Shown piece after piece: positions 6,269 to 16,407 of a stretch of 32,833 nucleotides of DNA. The first letter of the stretch is position 1. Each line of letters begins with the position of its first letter. Below the pieces are notes generated by a model that saw nothing but the letters and a program-made list of their open reading frames with translations, was not told where the DNA came from and ran no database searches. The stretch spans positions 1 through 32,833 of the IMG/VR virus record IMGVR_UViG_3300021956_000050, one strand, 5' to 3'. Both the position numbers and the translations under genes were made by a program. The stretch comes from a virus.

Positions 6269-6691
6269 ATGGCACGATTACTAAAGAACCCAGACATATC
6301 ACCAGGCTCACTTGGAGTACGATTACCAATTGGTAGCCAGACACTGGCCGACGCTCCAGTCGACGGTGTAGTTAGATTTAATTCAACTAATAGCAAAGTT
6401 GAATTTTACTACAACGGCAGTTGGAATCAAATTGCTAAAATTGGTACAGTTAATATTGTCAAAGATACTTTTACTACAGCCAATGCCACATCATCCTATG
6501 GACCAATGTCGTACACTTATTCATCTGGTCAAGAAGCTAATGTTGTAGTATTTGTTGGCGGAGTATATCAACAACCCTCTACCAACTATACATTCAACGG
6601 GACAACATCTATTTCGTTAAGCCCAACCAATGGTGAATACGGTCAAACAATAACTGTTATACATAATTTAAACAGCACTAATGCTGTCTAA
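6269..6691 (+). CDS. Small tail-fibre-like protein
   Basis: The protein has 140 residues. The N-terminal half contains the module VDGVVRFNSTNSKVEFYYNG followed by SW, a version of the 'RP...G.IRYN...W' fibre module found in the proteins at 6702, 10868 and 14544. The second half (VVFVGGVYQQPSTNY and the following strands) corresponds to the 'SINGTLQQPTTAYSV' module of those same proteins. It is therefore a two-module miniature of the long fibres, without collagen-like or chaperone domains. The gap to its neighbour is two bases. It is likely a short fibre or fibre-network component. Confidence 0.65.
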   Translation: MARLLKNPDISPGSLGVRLPIGSQTLADAPVDGVVRFNSTNSKVEFYYNGSWNQIAKIGTVNIVKDTFTTANATSSYGPMSYTYSSGQEANVVVFVGGVYQQPSTNYTFNGTTSISLSPTNGEYGQTITVIHNLNSTNAV

Positions 6692-6701
6692 GGAGTAACA
6701 G

Positions 6702-8105
6702 ATGGCAATTGGTAAAATATCAGGACCAATGCTACAGACCAACTTGGCTCGCCAAGGGGTCGATCTTTCTGTTGACACAAACTTAGTTTACTTTGATGTA
6801 ACCAATCGACGTTTAGGTGTTGGCACAAATAGCCCAACACAAGCACTAGATGTTCCAGGTAATGTCCGTCTGGCAAATTTAAGTGTACAAGGTAATACTA
6901 TTACCAGCGACACTGGTAAAATCAATCTTGGTAGTCCTGCTAATATCACTATTACAGGTGGTACTGCAAATTATGTACTGAGTACAAACGGTGCAGGTAA
7001 TTTAACCTGGGCACAGATTAGCGACTTAGATTATAGTTTTGGTAATCTGGCGTTCAACGACACAACAGTTCAAGTTACAACACTAAATGCTAATTTGTAT
7101 TTGTCTGCCAATGGTACAGGTAGCATAAATGCTAATGGTGCTGTAATCACCAATGTGGCATCACCGGTGGCATCGTCAGATGCAGTTAACTTATCTTACT
7201 TAAACTCTACATTAGCCAGCTTTAACGATGATAGAATAGTAAGTGGAAATACCACAGTATTGGCTACGGCTGGAAATGTAAGTATCACTTCTGGTAGTTT
7301 ATTGGTATCTGCTATCACTCCGACGTATAGCACATTTAATAACGTTAAAATTAACAATACTACAATCAGTAGTTTAACTGGTGATTTACATATAGCTGGT
7401 CTTACTGCAAACAATAAAATTATTGCAGATAACACCAGTTCGTTTACTCTACCTAAGGGTGATACAGCATCTAGACCAGGCACTCCGGTGTCTGGGGACA
7501 TTAGATACAACACAGAAACTAGCTCAATTGAATATTATACTGGCACGGCTTGGTTAGGAACGTCGGTTAGTATTGACAGTCAAGTGTTAAACGGTGACGG
7601 AACAACCACAGTCTTTACATTATCTAATTCAACAACAACATTTGGCGTTTTAGTAAGCATTAACGGTACGCTACAACAGCCCACTACAGCGTATTCGGTA
7701 TCGGGCGGAACTACATTAACTTTTGTTGAAGCTCCTGCATCTGGTGATGTGATAGAAGTTCGCTACATATCATTAACAGTTAGTCCTAGCTTTAACAGCG
7801 TAGAAGTTAGTACAGGTAATGTTGTAGTTGGAACAAGCCCAACAGTCATTGACTATTTCCCTAGCTCAACTTATAGATCAGTTAAATATAATATCCAAGT
7901 ATCAGGAGCATCAAACTTTGCGCTTGATGATGTTTCACTAGTTCAGAATGGAACTAACGCTACAATTACAGTAACTACAGCCTTAACAGGATCAAATGTT
8001 GGGGCTTACTCCGCTAATCTTACCGGCGGCAACGTGCAGTTGTTGTTTACAGCAGTTAATAGCAACACTATTCTACGAATACACAAAGCACAATTCTTAA
8101 TTTAA
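6702..8105 (+). CDS. Tail-fibre protein
   Basis: The protein has 467 residues. The N-terminus (about 1-50: GKISGPML, RQGVDLS, NRRLGVGTNSPTQALDV) is a pattern I recall from fibre-like proteins of aquatic T4-like phages and could attach the fibre to the tail. Next comes a beta-helical, Asn/Thr/Ser-rich shaft. A module at about 245-285 (TASRPGTPVSGDIRYN...W) leads to a second at 290-355 (NGDGTTTVFTL, SINGTLQQPTTAYSV, EAPASGD-x-IEVRY). The C-terminal 90 residues (STYRSVKYNIQ ... ILRIHKAQFLI) form a domain shared with the 1205-residue protein at 10868. A TAAGGAG ribosome site overlaps the stop codon of the upstream gene. Confidence 0.75.
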   Translation: MAIGKISGPMLQTNLARQGVDLSVDTNLVYFDVTNRRLGVGTNSPTQALDVPGNVRLANLSVQGNTITSDTGKINLGSPANITITGGTANYVLSTNGAGNLTWAQISDLDYSFGNLAFNDTTVQVTTLNANLYLSANGTGSINANGAVITNVASPVASSDAVNLSYLNSTLASFNDDRIVSGNTTVLATAGNVSITSGSLLVSAITPTYSTFNNVKINNTTISSLTGDLHIAGLTANNKIIADNTSSFTLPKGDTASRPGTPVSGDIRYNTETSSIEYYTGTAWLGTSVSIDSQVLNGDGTTTVFTLSNSTTTFGVLVSINGTLQQPTTAYSVSGGTTLTFVEAPASGDVIEVRYISLTVSPSFNSVEVSTGNVVVGTSPTVIDYFPSSTYRSVKYNIQVSGASNFALDDVSLVQNGTNATITVTTALTGSNVGAYSANLTGGNVQLLFTAVNSNTILRIHKAQFLI

Positions 8106-8161
8106 CATTGTAATAGCCGTTTACAAATTTGTTGTACGTGCAAGCCATTTCCTACGACTGT

Positions 8162-8169
8162 GGTAAATA
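8162..8169 (+). promoter_or_regulatory. Candidate late promoter box
   Basis: GGTAAATA stands in the 94-base gap between two fibre genes, 31 bases before the next ATG. The same octamer occurs at 4475. It matches the TAAATA core of the T4 late box but only 6 of 8 positions, so confidence is moderate. Confidence 0.4.
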
Positions 8170-8199
8170 GTATTATACCGTAGCTAGGACTAGAAACAA

Positions 8200-10866
8200 A
8201 TGGCCAATATTACAAGAATTAAGAATAATCAGATCACCGACAGTACGATCACGTATACCAAACTGGCGGCTGGTACACTGGTTGGATCGGTATTCAACGC
8301 AAACCTTACACTTAATAGTAACGTTACCATCTTAGGTAATTTGACTGTATCAGGTACTCCGACCACAATTAGTTCTACTAATACCTATGTTAACGACCCG
8401 TTGATTGTTTTTAACAACGGCTATGTTGGAAGTCCCAGCTATGACATTGGTATTATTGCTAACCGCAACTTACAGTCATTGGCTGGATATGGTTCTGTAA
8501 ACACCGCATTTGTGTGGAAAGAAGCAGATGCGGCATTTGAAGCCATTGCTACAACAGAAACAGGTACTACAACAGGTAGCATTAACAACTCAGGTTGGGC
8601 CAACGTTAAAGTTGGTAACTTAACAGCACTAACAACTTCTACCGGTGGCTTACAAGCAGTAGCCATTGGTAACGTAACTCCCGGTACTGGCGCATTTACA
8701 ACATTGTCGGTTAGCAGTACCAGCACACATACTGGATTAGCAACATTCACTACGGCCACAACAGGTGGCTTACAAGCAGTAGCTATTGGTAACGTAACAC
8801 CAGGTACAGCAGTATTCACAACAGCCACAACAGGTGGCTTACAAGCAGTAGCCATTGGTAACGTAACTCCGGGTACTGGTACATTTACCACTGGCGGATT
8901 TACTGGCAACTCAACACACAGTTATCTATTCTCTAACGTAGGTACAACAAGTTTAACTATTGCTGGTAACGCTATCAGCAGTAACACTGGTATTATTGGT
9001 CTAGGTAGTATTAGTAACGTTGGTATCACAGGTGGCGCAAGCGGATACACCATAACCACCGATGGTTTGGGCGTAGTTAGTTTTAATCCTGCTAACGTAT
9101 TAATATTAGGATCCAATGCCGCAGGACAATTGGCCAGCAATGCTGTAACATTAACATCAAGCACTAACGTAACAGATGCAATCGCACAGCTAAACCAGAT
9201 TCTGGGTAAATTAACTCCAGCCGCACCCCCTAACTTCCCTGGAAACGTAGCAACATCAGTTGGCGCGGCCAGTTCGTTTACTATCACTACTGCTACTTCG
9301 TCTGGCATTATGACAGGTGATAGCGCACGTGGTACAGGTTGGACACAACGAAATAACATTGGATTTGGTAACACTTATCAATTGGCCGGTGGAACAACGT
9401 TCAATGCTATCCGTAGCAACACATACGCAACATCAACCCTGGCCGCAATTAAATCTGGTTCAGGTAACGTAAGAGTCTGGCTTGGCGGTAACGTCATGGC
9501 TGGCTATTATGTGCTAACAGGATCGTTGGGCACAGTTTCCAATGGTAACTTGACAATTACCAACGATACAGATTACAACAACATTAAGAGTACAGTGGCC
9601 GCAGGCTTCTGGTATAGCGCCAACATCAGTGCTTCTGGTAGCAATATTCCACCAGGATGGAACACCGTATTACTTGAAGAGGTAGGTGGATATACTACAG
9701 GTAACACCAACGCATTGATGTGGTATAACGACATTAGTAGTGCGGCGGCAGGTACACCGACATATAGTAACTGTAGCATTACGTTAACAACCAACACAGT
9801 TGTTTACTCAAGCACAATTCCGCACTTAACTAGCGGCGCGACCGCTAGACTAAAGGGTAACTTAGCTAACCTAAGCGGTGATACATACTCAGGAAACACT
9901 AACGTGACCAGCAGTACAGGCGCAAGTGGTGCATTTAATGCTCCTACAGCAGTTACTTGGACTGGTACAGTTGGCCCAGCTGGTTATGCTGGCACAGTAC
10001 CGTTACCACGTTACTTCTGTAATGCCACATACGGTAGTGGTGGCACATTGTACTATGAGACACCATCTACTATTGTAACCAGTGGTTTTGGATCAAGCAC
10101 CAATGGTCCAACACTAACTGTAACTAACAACTATACTTCAGCATCAACAAGTGCCACACAGGGCGCAACAACAGGCTTTGCCCCAGGAGTAACAGTATTG
10201 TATAAAACAGGCACCAGCACACAAATTGAAGAAACCAGCATACCGGTCAACTCAGTTGGTACTGGTTCAGGCAACGGCGTTCGTATTGCCAACCCAGGCA
10301 GTACCAACAACCCTGCTTACACCGGCAGTGAAGCCGCATTTAACAGTACGACAGGACCGTTTGGTACATCTGATTGCGTAAACATTGGATCTGGATCACA
10401 AGGCGTATTGGCTTGGAGTCAAACAAACTACTCAACTGGTTACTGGCCAGTTGGACCAAACTTGTCTGGTCAAGCCGCAACACAATATTTTACGATGAGA
10501 TTCACACGTACTGCTGTATCAAAATTTGATATCAAGTACACTGGAACAATCGCAGGATTATGGGTAGCATTGCCCGGACTGACAGAATCTGCCAATTACT
10601 CATCTAGCACCAATGGTTGGTTAGATGTTAGCACCGCTTATGCTGGTGCCGGTATCCCAGGAACTGGATCACTGGGCAACGGCTCAGCAGGATGTGCAGT
10701 TGGTGGTGTGGCAGTACTAAACTCTGCACAAACAAACAAGAGCGTAACCGCAACGTTTGGTACCTTAAGCTCAACTAACTCTACTTCAAATTACATCTAT
10801 GTACGGGTAGCCTTAACCAGCGCACAGTCTCTTACAGCACTAACTATGGAAACGGCAACGCACTAA
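8200..10866 (+). CDS. Large tail-fibre / virion structural protein
   Basis: The protein has 888 residues. The N-terminus (MANITRIKNNQITDSTITYTK) is of a type I recall from cyanophage fibre-like proteins. A GNLTVSG-TTISS...YVNDPLIVFN module follows at about 46-75. Three copies of a GGLQAVAIGNVTPGT repeat, each ending in FTT, lie at about 148-230. A beta shaft runs to about 340. The C-terminal 540 residues are not shared with other genes here; they have many aromatic-containing strands (FWYSANIS, MWYNDISS, YWPVGPNL) and only isolated Cys. This distal part is a good candidate for a receptor-facing or head/neck-whisker-like domain. No chaperone domain is visible at its end. The stop is followed one base later by the next ATG. 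Confidence 0.7.
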   Translation: MANITRIKNNQITDSTITYTKLAAGTLVGSVFNANLTLNSNVTILGNLTVSGTPTTISSTNTYVNDPLIVFNNGYVGSPSYDIGIIANRNLQSLAGYGSVNTAFVWKEADAAFEAIATTETGTTTGSINNSGWANVKVGNLTALTTSTGGLQAVAIGNVTPGTGAFTTLSVSSTSTHTGLATFTTATTGGLQAVAIGNVTPGTAVFTTATTGGLQAVAIGNVTPGTGTFTTGGFTGNSTHSYLFSNVGTTSLTIAGNAISSNTGIIGLGSISNVGITGGASGYTITTDGLGVVSFNPANVLILGSNAAGQLASNAVTLTSSTNVTDAIAQLNQILGKLTPAAPPNFPGNVATSVGAASSFTITTATSSGIMTGDSARGTGWTQRNNIGFGNTYQLAGGTTFNAIRSNTYATSTLAAIKSGSGNVRVWLGGNVMAGYYVLTGSLGTVSNGNLTITNDTDYNNIKSTVAAGFWYSANISASGSNIPPGWNTVLLEEVGGYTTGNTNALMWYNDISSAAAGTPTYSNCSITLTTNTVVYSSTIPHLTSGATARLKGNLANLSGDTYSGNTNVTSSTGASGAFNAPTAVTWTGTVGPAGYAGTVPLPRYFCNATYGSGGTLYYETPSTIVTSGFGSSTNGPTLTVTNNYTSASTSATQGATTGFAPGVTVLYKTGTSTQIEETSIPVNSVGTGSGNGVRIANPGSTNNPAYTGSEAAFNSTTGPFGTSDCVNIGSGSQGVLAWSQTNYSTGYWPVGPNLSGQAATQYFTMRFTRTAVSKFDIKYTGTIAGLWVALPGLTESANYSSSTNGWLDVSTAYAGAGIPGTGSLGNGSAGCAVGGVAVLNSAQTNKSVTATFGTLSSTNSTSNYIYVRVALTSAQSLTALTMETATH
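8641..8890 (+). repeat. Three coding repeats (GGLQAVAIGNVTPGT)
   Basis: Near-identical copies start at 8641, 8761 and 8830 (spacing 120 and 69 bases, both multiples of three). They differ at only a few bases, unlike the older, recoded repeats of the 1455-residue fibre. Two further copies lie in the 1205-residue fibre near 12110 and 12180. They encode the widespread 'IGN.TP..G.FTT' fibre repeat. Confidence 0.85.
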
Positions 10867-10867
10867 T

Positions 10868-13800
10868 ATGGCAATATCTGACGCACAAAAAGTAGACTTT
10901 CTTATCAAGAAAATTGGTTATGGTATTTCCAAGACCGATACGTCAACCAATAAGAGCCCGGCCAACGAATCGATATCGAGTCCGTTGTTAATCCGTGGCG
11001 ACGGCTTATATGCACAAAGTGATTTAATCACCAACGTTGGTACACTACCAAGTGCTAATACTGCCGTGATATCAGTGTATCGAGACAGCTTATCTAGTGC
11101 CGTATTATGTGTTAACGACGGTACAGCCGCAACCAATAGAACTTGGAAAACAAACTTAACAGATTGGGTTGGGCCAGAATTTGGTTCAGGTTATGCAGTT
11201 AAAGTATACACAGGTACAGTTCAAACAGCGTCAAACGCATCAGCTGGTACTGCGTTGCCAGTTGATGGTTCGGGCAATAACGATTCTTGGTTCTTTGACT
11301 ATCAGTCGGGTGTTCTTAACTTTGCCGACACCAACGTTCCTTCCAGCATTGCGGCACAGGTTTGGGTTGTCGGTGCTCGTTATACAGGTTCTAAAGGTGT
11401 TAACTCATTATTGAGCAGTACTACAGTCAGCACCGCTAACGTTAGTTTGTATGATTCGGTAACTTCTTATACAACTAATCAAACATTCTATCCGCAATTT
11501 AGTAACATTAGCAGTACTGGTAACAGCACAACTGGTGTAACATCTACATTGACTTGGAATCCAGGTACCGGAACATTCTCTGCCCCGATTATCAACACCA
11601 CAGGTAATGCTCAGATTGGCGGAAACTTAGTTGTAGTTGGAAACTTAACTGTTCAGGGTAACTCAACTACAATCGGATCGCAGGATTTAACAGTTAATGA
11701 TAGTATCATTAACTTACACACATTTGCCAACTTAGCGGCACATACAACCAATGATGGCCGCGACATTGGTATTAAATTCCACTACTATGATACTGCACTA
11801 GCCGGTGGTGACAACCATGCTTTCTTGGGTCGTGCCAACGATACCGGATTCTTGGAATTCTATACAACAGGCTCGGAAGTTGGTAATGTATTCACAGGAA
11901 CAGCCTACGGTACAATTAAAACTGGTAACTTAGTTGTTGCCAACTCAACAGCCAGCACTGGTTCAACATCGGGTGCGTTAGTTGTCGCCGGGGGTGTTGG
12001 TGTTGGTGGTGCAATGTACACCACAGGTCTTGCACAACACGGGGGTGGTTTACAAAATACTATCATTGGCAATGCCACAGCCAGCTCTGCTACATTCACA
12101 ACAGCCACAACCGGTGGACTACAAGCGGTATCCATTGGTAACGTAACACCTGGCGCCGCAATATTTACTACAGTATCAACTGGCGGCTTACAGGCAGTAG
12201 CTATTGGTAACGTAACACCAGGCACTGGTGCATTTACGACCCTGGCAACATCTAGCACAATTACATCTACCGGTAATATTGTTGCACAGTCTGGCACAGC
12301 AAGTACCAGCACAACAACCGGTGCGTTGGTAGTTAACGGTGGTGCTGGCGTAACTGGTAATATTAATGCCGGCACTTCAACAAGTATACACATACTACAA
12401 GGTAACTTGTTAATTGGTACTGGTGGCGCGGCCAGCGCAGATACACCATTTACAATTAACCAAAACTCTGATGTTCCAATCTTAGCACCAAATGCAGTAT
12501 CACATGTATCAGTTGTGTCTGGTAAACCTGGATATTATGGTTTAGATACTTTTGGTACGTTTGCAACTGGCGTTGCTGGCGGTTTTGTCACCAGACGAGC
12601 CAGAGGTACCAGTACAACTCCTTCGGCTATACAAATTGGTGATTATCTTGGCTATTTGGCTTTTAGGGGTTATGGCGCGACAGGATACAACGCATCCGGT
12701 CTACCATCTGGCTTAAGAGTCGGAGCGACAGACAACTTTACAGATTCTGCACAAGGTACTTTCTTAGAACTATTAACTGTTCCGGCTGGTAGTACTACAG
12801 CAAGCCCTGTGGTGTTTGTTGAACACAACGGTAACGTTGTATTGAATTCTACAACACAGTCAACTGGGTCAGTATCTGGAGCACTGGTAGTCAAAGGCGG
12901 TGCAGGCATTGGCGGAAACTTAAACGTCGCTGGAAACTTAACTGTACAAGGTGGCGGTACTAACGTATTTTTAAGTAACGTTGATGTACAAGCAACACTA
13001 TATGGCCGTGGTGTATACGACAACGGAAACCGTGTTGCCAGCTTTAGTGGTGGTGCTGGTAACCTAAGCCTAAGCTCTGGTAACATAACATTGCCAGCAA
13101 CCGGACCAGGTGCAACCACCGTTGGTAGTGCAACAACTATTCCAGTTGTTACTACAGATGCTTATGGTCGCATTTCATCATTGACATCGGCAACAGTTGG
13201 CACAATCGCAACAGCCAACGTTAGCTTGTATGATAGTGTAAATGCCTATACAACTAACCAGACATTCTACGGTATTTTCAGTAATATCAGTACTACTGGC
13301 AATACCACACAAGGGGTAAGCAGTAACTTTACTTTCAACCCAAGTACAGGTGCATTGGGCACTACATTATTAAACACCACTGGCGTAATCACATCAAGTG
13401 GTAACATTGTAGCGGCATCGGGCACAAACAGTACCAGCGCAACAACAGGTGCTGTTACTATTGCAGGTAACGGCGGCCTGGGCGTAACAGGCAATGCGTT
13501 CTTTGGTAACTCTGTAACCATTAACAGTACACAGACTGCCGGTCAAGACTTTATTGTACGCGGCAAAAACCAAAGTACAACATTGTGGGTACGCCCAAGC
13601 GCAACATACGACCAAGTGCTGATTGGTGGCAATGCCACAGTTAGCACATTAGCCAGTGGTGCCGCACTACAAATTAACTCAACTGATTCTATCTTGTTGC
13701 CAGTTGGTTCAACAGCTCAACGTCCAAGTGGTGCAGGCTTTACTGACGTACAAGGTATGTTGCGTTATAGCACAACAACTGGAGCCATTGAATGGTATAC

Positions 13801-14485
13801 TGGATCAACATGGCAAACAGCCAGTACGGCGTTTACACTAATTACAGCTGAACAGTTTAACGGTGATGGTACAACAGTAGCATTTACCCTGGCTGGAACA
13901 AGTACCACAGCCGCAACAATGGTATCTATTAACGGTGTTATGCAAATACCAACGTTGGCATACTCTGTCAGCGGCACTACGTTAACATTCACAGAAGCTC
14001 CTGCATCGGGTGACCTAATTGATGTTCGTAGATTAACTACAACTCAGACTGTCACGAATATTGCAAGTACCAATGGTTACATGCAGTTCTCAGTTGATAA
14101 CAACGGTGCGTATGTCTACTACGGTACCGCCGGTACATCCGTGAGTACATACTGGGATACTGCTGGAGCCCAGGTTGGCTCGTTAGCCAACGTGTCGGTA
14201 GCCAGTGCCAACACAGCTACTACCATCGACACAATGGCCACAGGAACATATCGTTCAGCCAAATATGTTATACAGGCAACCAATGGTGCAAGCTATCAGG
14301 CCATGGAAGCATTGATGATATCTAACGGTACTACTGCCACAGTTGTAACATATGGTACCGTACAGACCAGTGGTAACTTAGGTATAATTACAGCCACACA
14401 AAGTGGAAGCAATGCGTTGCTACAATTCGTAGCCGCAAACAGTTCTACTAACGTAAGGATCACGAAAGATTATTTATTGATCTAA
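10868..14485 (+). CDS. Long tail-fibre protein
   Basis: The protein has 1205 residues. The N-terminal domain (about 1-175: AQKVDFLIKKIGYGISKT, an NRTWKTNLTDW block, and DSWFFDYQSGVLNF) is one I recall from structural proteins of T4-like cyanophages and probably anchors the fibre. A first NVSLYDSVTSYTTNQTFYPQ module (about 190) is followed by a large GNLTVQGN...IGIKFHYYD...HAFLGR...NVFTGT module (about 255-350). Several TGALVV-GGAG-V-GN repeats and GGLQAV repeats follow, then a PVGSTAQRP...RYSTTTGAIEWYTG module (about 940-985). The C-terminus repeats the last two domains of the 467-residue fibre at 6702, ending VRITKDYLLI. The start lies one base after the previous stop. It has no enzymatic motif. 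Confidence 0.75.
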   Translation: MAISDAQKVDFLIKKIGYGISKTDTSTNKSPANESISSPLLIRGDGLYAQSDLITNVGTLPSANTAVISVYRDSLSSAVLCVNDGTAATNRTWKTNLTDWVGPEFGSGYAVKVYTGTVQTASNASAGTALPVDGSGNNDSWFFDYQSGVLNFADTNVPSSIAAQVWVVGARYTGSKGVNSLLSSTTVSTANVSLYDSVTSYTTNQTFYPQFSNISSTGNSTTGVTSTLTWNPGTGTFSAPIINTTGNAQIGGNLVVVGNLTVQGNSTTIGSQDLTVNDSIINLHTFANLAAHTTNDGRDIGIKFHYYDTALAGGDNHAFLGRANDTGFLEFYTTGSEVGNVFTGTAYGTIKTGNLVVANSTASTGSTSGALVVAGGVGVGGAMYTTGLAQHGGGLQNTIIGNATASSATFTTATTGGLQAVSIGNVTPGAAIFTTVSTGGLQAVAIGNVTPGTGAFTTLATSSTITSTGNIVAQSGTASTSTTTGALVVNGGAGVTGNINAGTSTSIHILQGNLLIGTGGAASADTPFTINQNSDVPILAPNAVSHVSVVSGKPGYYGLDTFGTFATGVAGGFVTRRARGTSTTPSAIQIGDYLGYLAFRGYGATGYNASGLPSGLRVGATDNFTDSAQGTFLELLTVPAGSTTASPVVFVEHNGNVVLNSTTQSTGSVSGALVVKGGAGIGGNLNVAGNLTVQGGGTNVFLSNVDVQATLYGRGVYDNGNRVASFSGGAGNLSLSSGNITLPATGPGATTVGSATTIPVVTTDAYGRISSLTSATVGTIATANVSLYDSVNAYTTNQTFYGIFSNISTTGNTTQGVSSNFTFNPSTGALGTTLLNTTGVITSSGNIVAASGTNSTSATTGAVTIAGNGGLGVTGNAFFGNSVTINSTQTAGQDFIVRGKNQSTTLWVRPSATYDQVLIGGNATVSTLASGAALQINSTDSILLPVGSTAQRPSGAGFTDVQGMLRYSTTTGAIEWYTGSTWQTASTAFTLITAEQFNGDGTTVAFTLAGTSTTAATMVSINGVMQIPTLAYSVSGTTLTFTEAPASGDLIDVRRLTTTQTVTNIASTNGYMQFSVDNNGAYVYYGTAGTSVSTYWDTAGAQVGSLANVSVASANTATTIDTMATGTYRSAKYVIQATNGASYQAMEALMISNGTTATVVTYGTVQTSGNLGIITATQSGSNALLQFVAANSSTNVRITKDYLLI

Positions 14486-14490
14486 TAAAC

Positions 14491-14509
14491 AGGGCGGATT
14501 GGCCGCCCT
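14491..14509 (+). other. Intergenic hairpin without T-tract
   Basis: A perfect 7-bp stem (AGGGCGG / CCGCCCT) with a 5-base loop follows the stop codon of the 1205-residue fibre gene. No T run follows, so it is more likely an mRNA-stabilising or processing hairpin than an efficient terminator. Confidence 0.5.
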
Positions 14510-14543
14510 AAACTAACATTGCTATTTTGGGGAATATGGAACC

Positions 14544-16331
14544 ATGGCAAACGGAAATTTCGTAGTACAAAACGGACTTACAGTCGGTGGCGTAACAATT
14601 GATGCTACATCGGGTAACATCACAACATCAGGTGTAATAAGCACCACAAACACTTCTTATCCTGCGGCCTTTGCTGATCTTACAGCATCAGGTAATGCCA
14701 CGGTTACGGGTAATATTACGGTTACAGGTAATATTACAGTAAACAGTACAGCATTTGTTAAAATCCCGTCGGGTACAACTGCTCAACGCCCTGCTTCTCC
14801 AAGTCTGGGTATGATTCGTTACAACTCATCTACAAGCAGTTACGAAGGCTACGGCGCAGGATCGGCTTGGTCTAGCTTGGGTGGTGTTAAGTCTGTTGAC
14901 GGTAAGGCTTATATTTCTGCAGAAATTTCTGCAGGTGATGCAACAGACGTATTGCGTTTTTATGCCGGCGATTCTGGAACAAGCACACAAGTAGTTTGGG
15001 CCAGTACATCTAACGTAAGTATTTTACCAACTACATCTGCAACAACACCTTTAACAGGTGCGCTACAAGTAGCAGGTGGCGCCGGTGTTAACGGAGCATT
15101 GTATGTCGGTGGCGGCATAACAACTGGAACAATTAATGCGGCTACAATTGGTAACGCCAGTGCAGTATTATACGGTACACTAAACAGTTCTAGCGCAAGC
15201 CAACCAAACGTTACAACCATGGCTGGCCTTACCAGTTATGGTACAGCCGGTGTGAATACAACAGCGGCCGGACACCTAATTGTTGCCGGTAACTTAACTG
15301 TACAAGGTAATACAGTTAGTATCAGTTCGTCAACATTGAGTATCCAAGACCCGATTATTAACTTGGGTACACCAGCCGACTTAACTCCGTTATCAACTCC
15401 GACTACTGCTGACATTGGTTTAAAATTACACTACTATGATAGTGCAGACAGCGCGGCGTTCCTTGGTAGAGAAAATTCTAGCGGCACATTAGTGTGGTAT
15501 AGTCGTGGTACAGATTCAGCTAACGTGTTCACCGGCACAGTACTAGGAAACGTAAAAATTGGTTCAATGCTAATTGCCAATACCACAGCCAGCACCAGCA
15601 CAACGTCAGGCGCAATGCAAATTGCAGGTGGTGCAGGTATCGCCGGTGCAATATACGCAGGTAGCATACAAAATACTCCAATTGGTAGCACAACCGCCAG
15701 CTCTGGCGCATTTACTTCGCTGACTAATTCTGGTGTACACATTAGTTCGGGTAACGTAGTTGCGGCCGCCACAACAGTCAGCACTGATGCCAACACAGGT
15801 GCATTAGTTGTTAAAGGTGGTGCAGGTATTAGTGGTAACGTGTTTACTGGTGGATGGGTAATACCAACAGCCAACGTTTCACAAAACTTAGGAACAACAA
15901 CTAACTACTGGAACAACATCTATGGTATTACGTTTGTTGGTACTTCCACAACAGCCAAATACGCTGACTTGGCAGAAAATTATCAAGCAGATGCAGTTTA
16001 TGCCCCGGGTCAGGTTGTTATGTTTGGTGGCACACAAGAAGTAACCATTGCCATACCGGATACTACAGCAGTGGCCGGAGTCGTATCTACAAACCCAGCT
16101 CACTTGATGAATGGCGGACTAAGTGGACCAAACGTTGTGGCTGTGGCACTACAAGGGCGTGTTCCTTGTAACGTGATTGGACCCGTTAAAAAGGGTGATT
16201 TGTTGATCAGTGCAGGCTTTGGTTTTGCTAAAGTTAATAATACACCAGCAGTCGGTATGGTAATCGGTAAAGCTCTAGCAGATTTTACTGGAGCCAAAGG
16301 ACAAATTGAAGTAGTAGTTGGCCGAAGCTAA
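14544..16331 (+). CDS. Tail-fibre protein with Peptidase_G2-like C-terminal domain
   Basis: The protein has 595 residues. The N-terminus is FVVQNGLTVGGVTID followed by TG-NITV repeats. A SGTTAQRPASPSLGMIRYN module lies at about 75-115. The large HYYD...AAFLGR...NVFTGT module runs at about 250-345, with TGALQVAGGAGV repeats on both sides. From about residue 470 the sequence changes to KYADLAENYQAD, GQVVMFGGTQEV, STNPAHLMN, GRVPC and GPVKKGDLL. I associate this with the Peptidase_G2 / intramolecular-chaperone type domain at the ends of phage fibres. The same domain ends the 1455-residue protein at 16408. It probably helps trimer folding and may cleave itself; activity is not shown here. Confidence 0.75.
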   Translation: MANGNFVVQNGLTVGGVTIDATSGNITTSGVISTTNTSYPAAFADLTASGNATVTGNITVTGNITVNSTAFVKIPSGTTAQRPASPSLGMIRYNSSTSSYEGYGAGSAWSSLGGVKSVDGKAYISAEISAGDATDVLRFYAGDSGTSTQVVWASTSNVSILPTTSATTPLTGALQVAGGAGVNGALYVGGGITTGTINAATIGNASAVLYGTLNSSSASQPNVTTMAGLTSYGTAGVNTTAAGHLIVAGNLTVQGNTVSISSSTLSIQDPIINLGTPADLTPLSTPTTADIGLKLHYYDSADSAAFLGRENSSGTLVWYSRGTDSANVFTGTVLGNVKIGSMLIANTTASTSTTSGAMQIAGGAGIAGAIYAGSIQNTPIGSTTASSGAFTSLTNSGVHISSGNVVAAATTVSTDANTGALVVKGGAGISGNVFTGGWVIPTANVSQNLGTTTNYWNNIYGITFVGTSTTAKYADLAENYQADAVYAPGQVVMFGGTQEVTIAIPDTTAVAGVVSTNPAHLMNGGLSGPNVVAVALQGRVPCNVIGPVKKGDLLISAGFGFAKVNNTPAVGMVIGKALADFTGAKGQIEVVVGRS

Positions 16332-16348
16332 TCTATAAACTCAACAAC

Positions 16349-16378
16349 AAAGGGGCTTAGGCCCCTTTTGTTTTTTAC
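16349..16378 (+). terminator. Rho-independent terminator
   Basis: An 8-bp stem (AAAGGGGC / GCCCCTTT) with a TTAG loop is followed by T-rich sequence (TTTTG then six T). It separates the fibre genes at 14544 and 16408 and lies immediately before a late promoter box. Confidence 0.88.
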
Positions 16379-16390
16379 AATAAATACTAG
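16379..16390 (+). promoter_or_regulatory. T4-type late promoter
   Basis: AATAAATA followed by CTAG matches 7 of 8 positions of the T4 late box and the local extended form ATAAATACTA. It stands directly after a terminator and 17 bases before the ATG at 16408, so it most likely drives the distal fibre, adhesin and possibly cassette genes. Confidence 0.6.
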
Positions 16391-16407
16391 TAATATATGG
16401 ATTCAGC

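Noticed and set aside
8106-8199. tRNA or small RNA gene in the 94-base gap
   Set aside because: No cloverleaf, no CCA end and no T-loop motif; only a weak late box and short palindromes are visible.
8641-12240. CRISPR-like evenly spaced repeats
   Set aside because: Repeats are in frame, encode fibre modules and have irregular spacing (120 and 69 bases); no cas genes.
14491-14543. Terminator after the 1205-residue fibre gene
   Set aside because: The 7-bp hairpin is good but no T run follows, so it is listed only as a hairpin.
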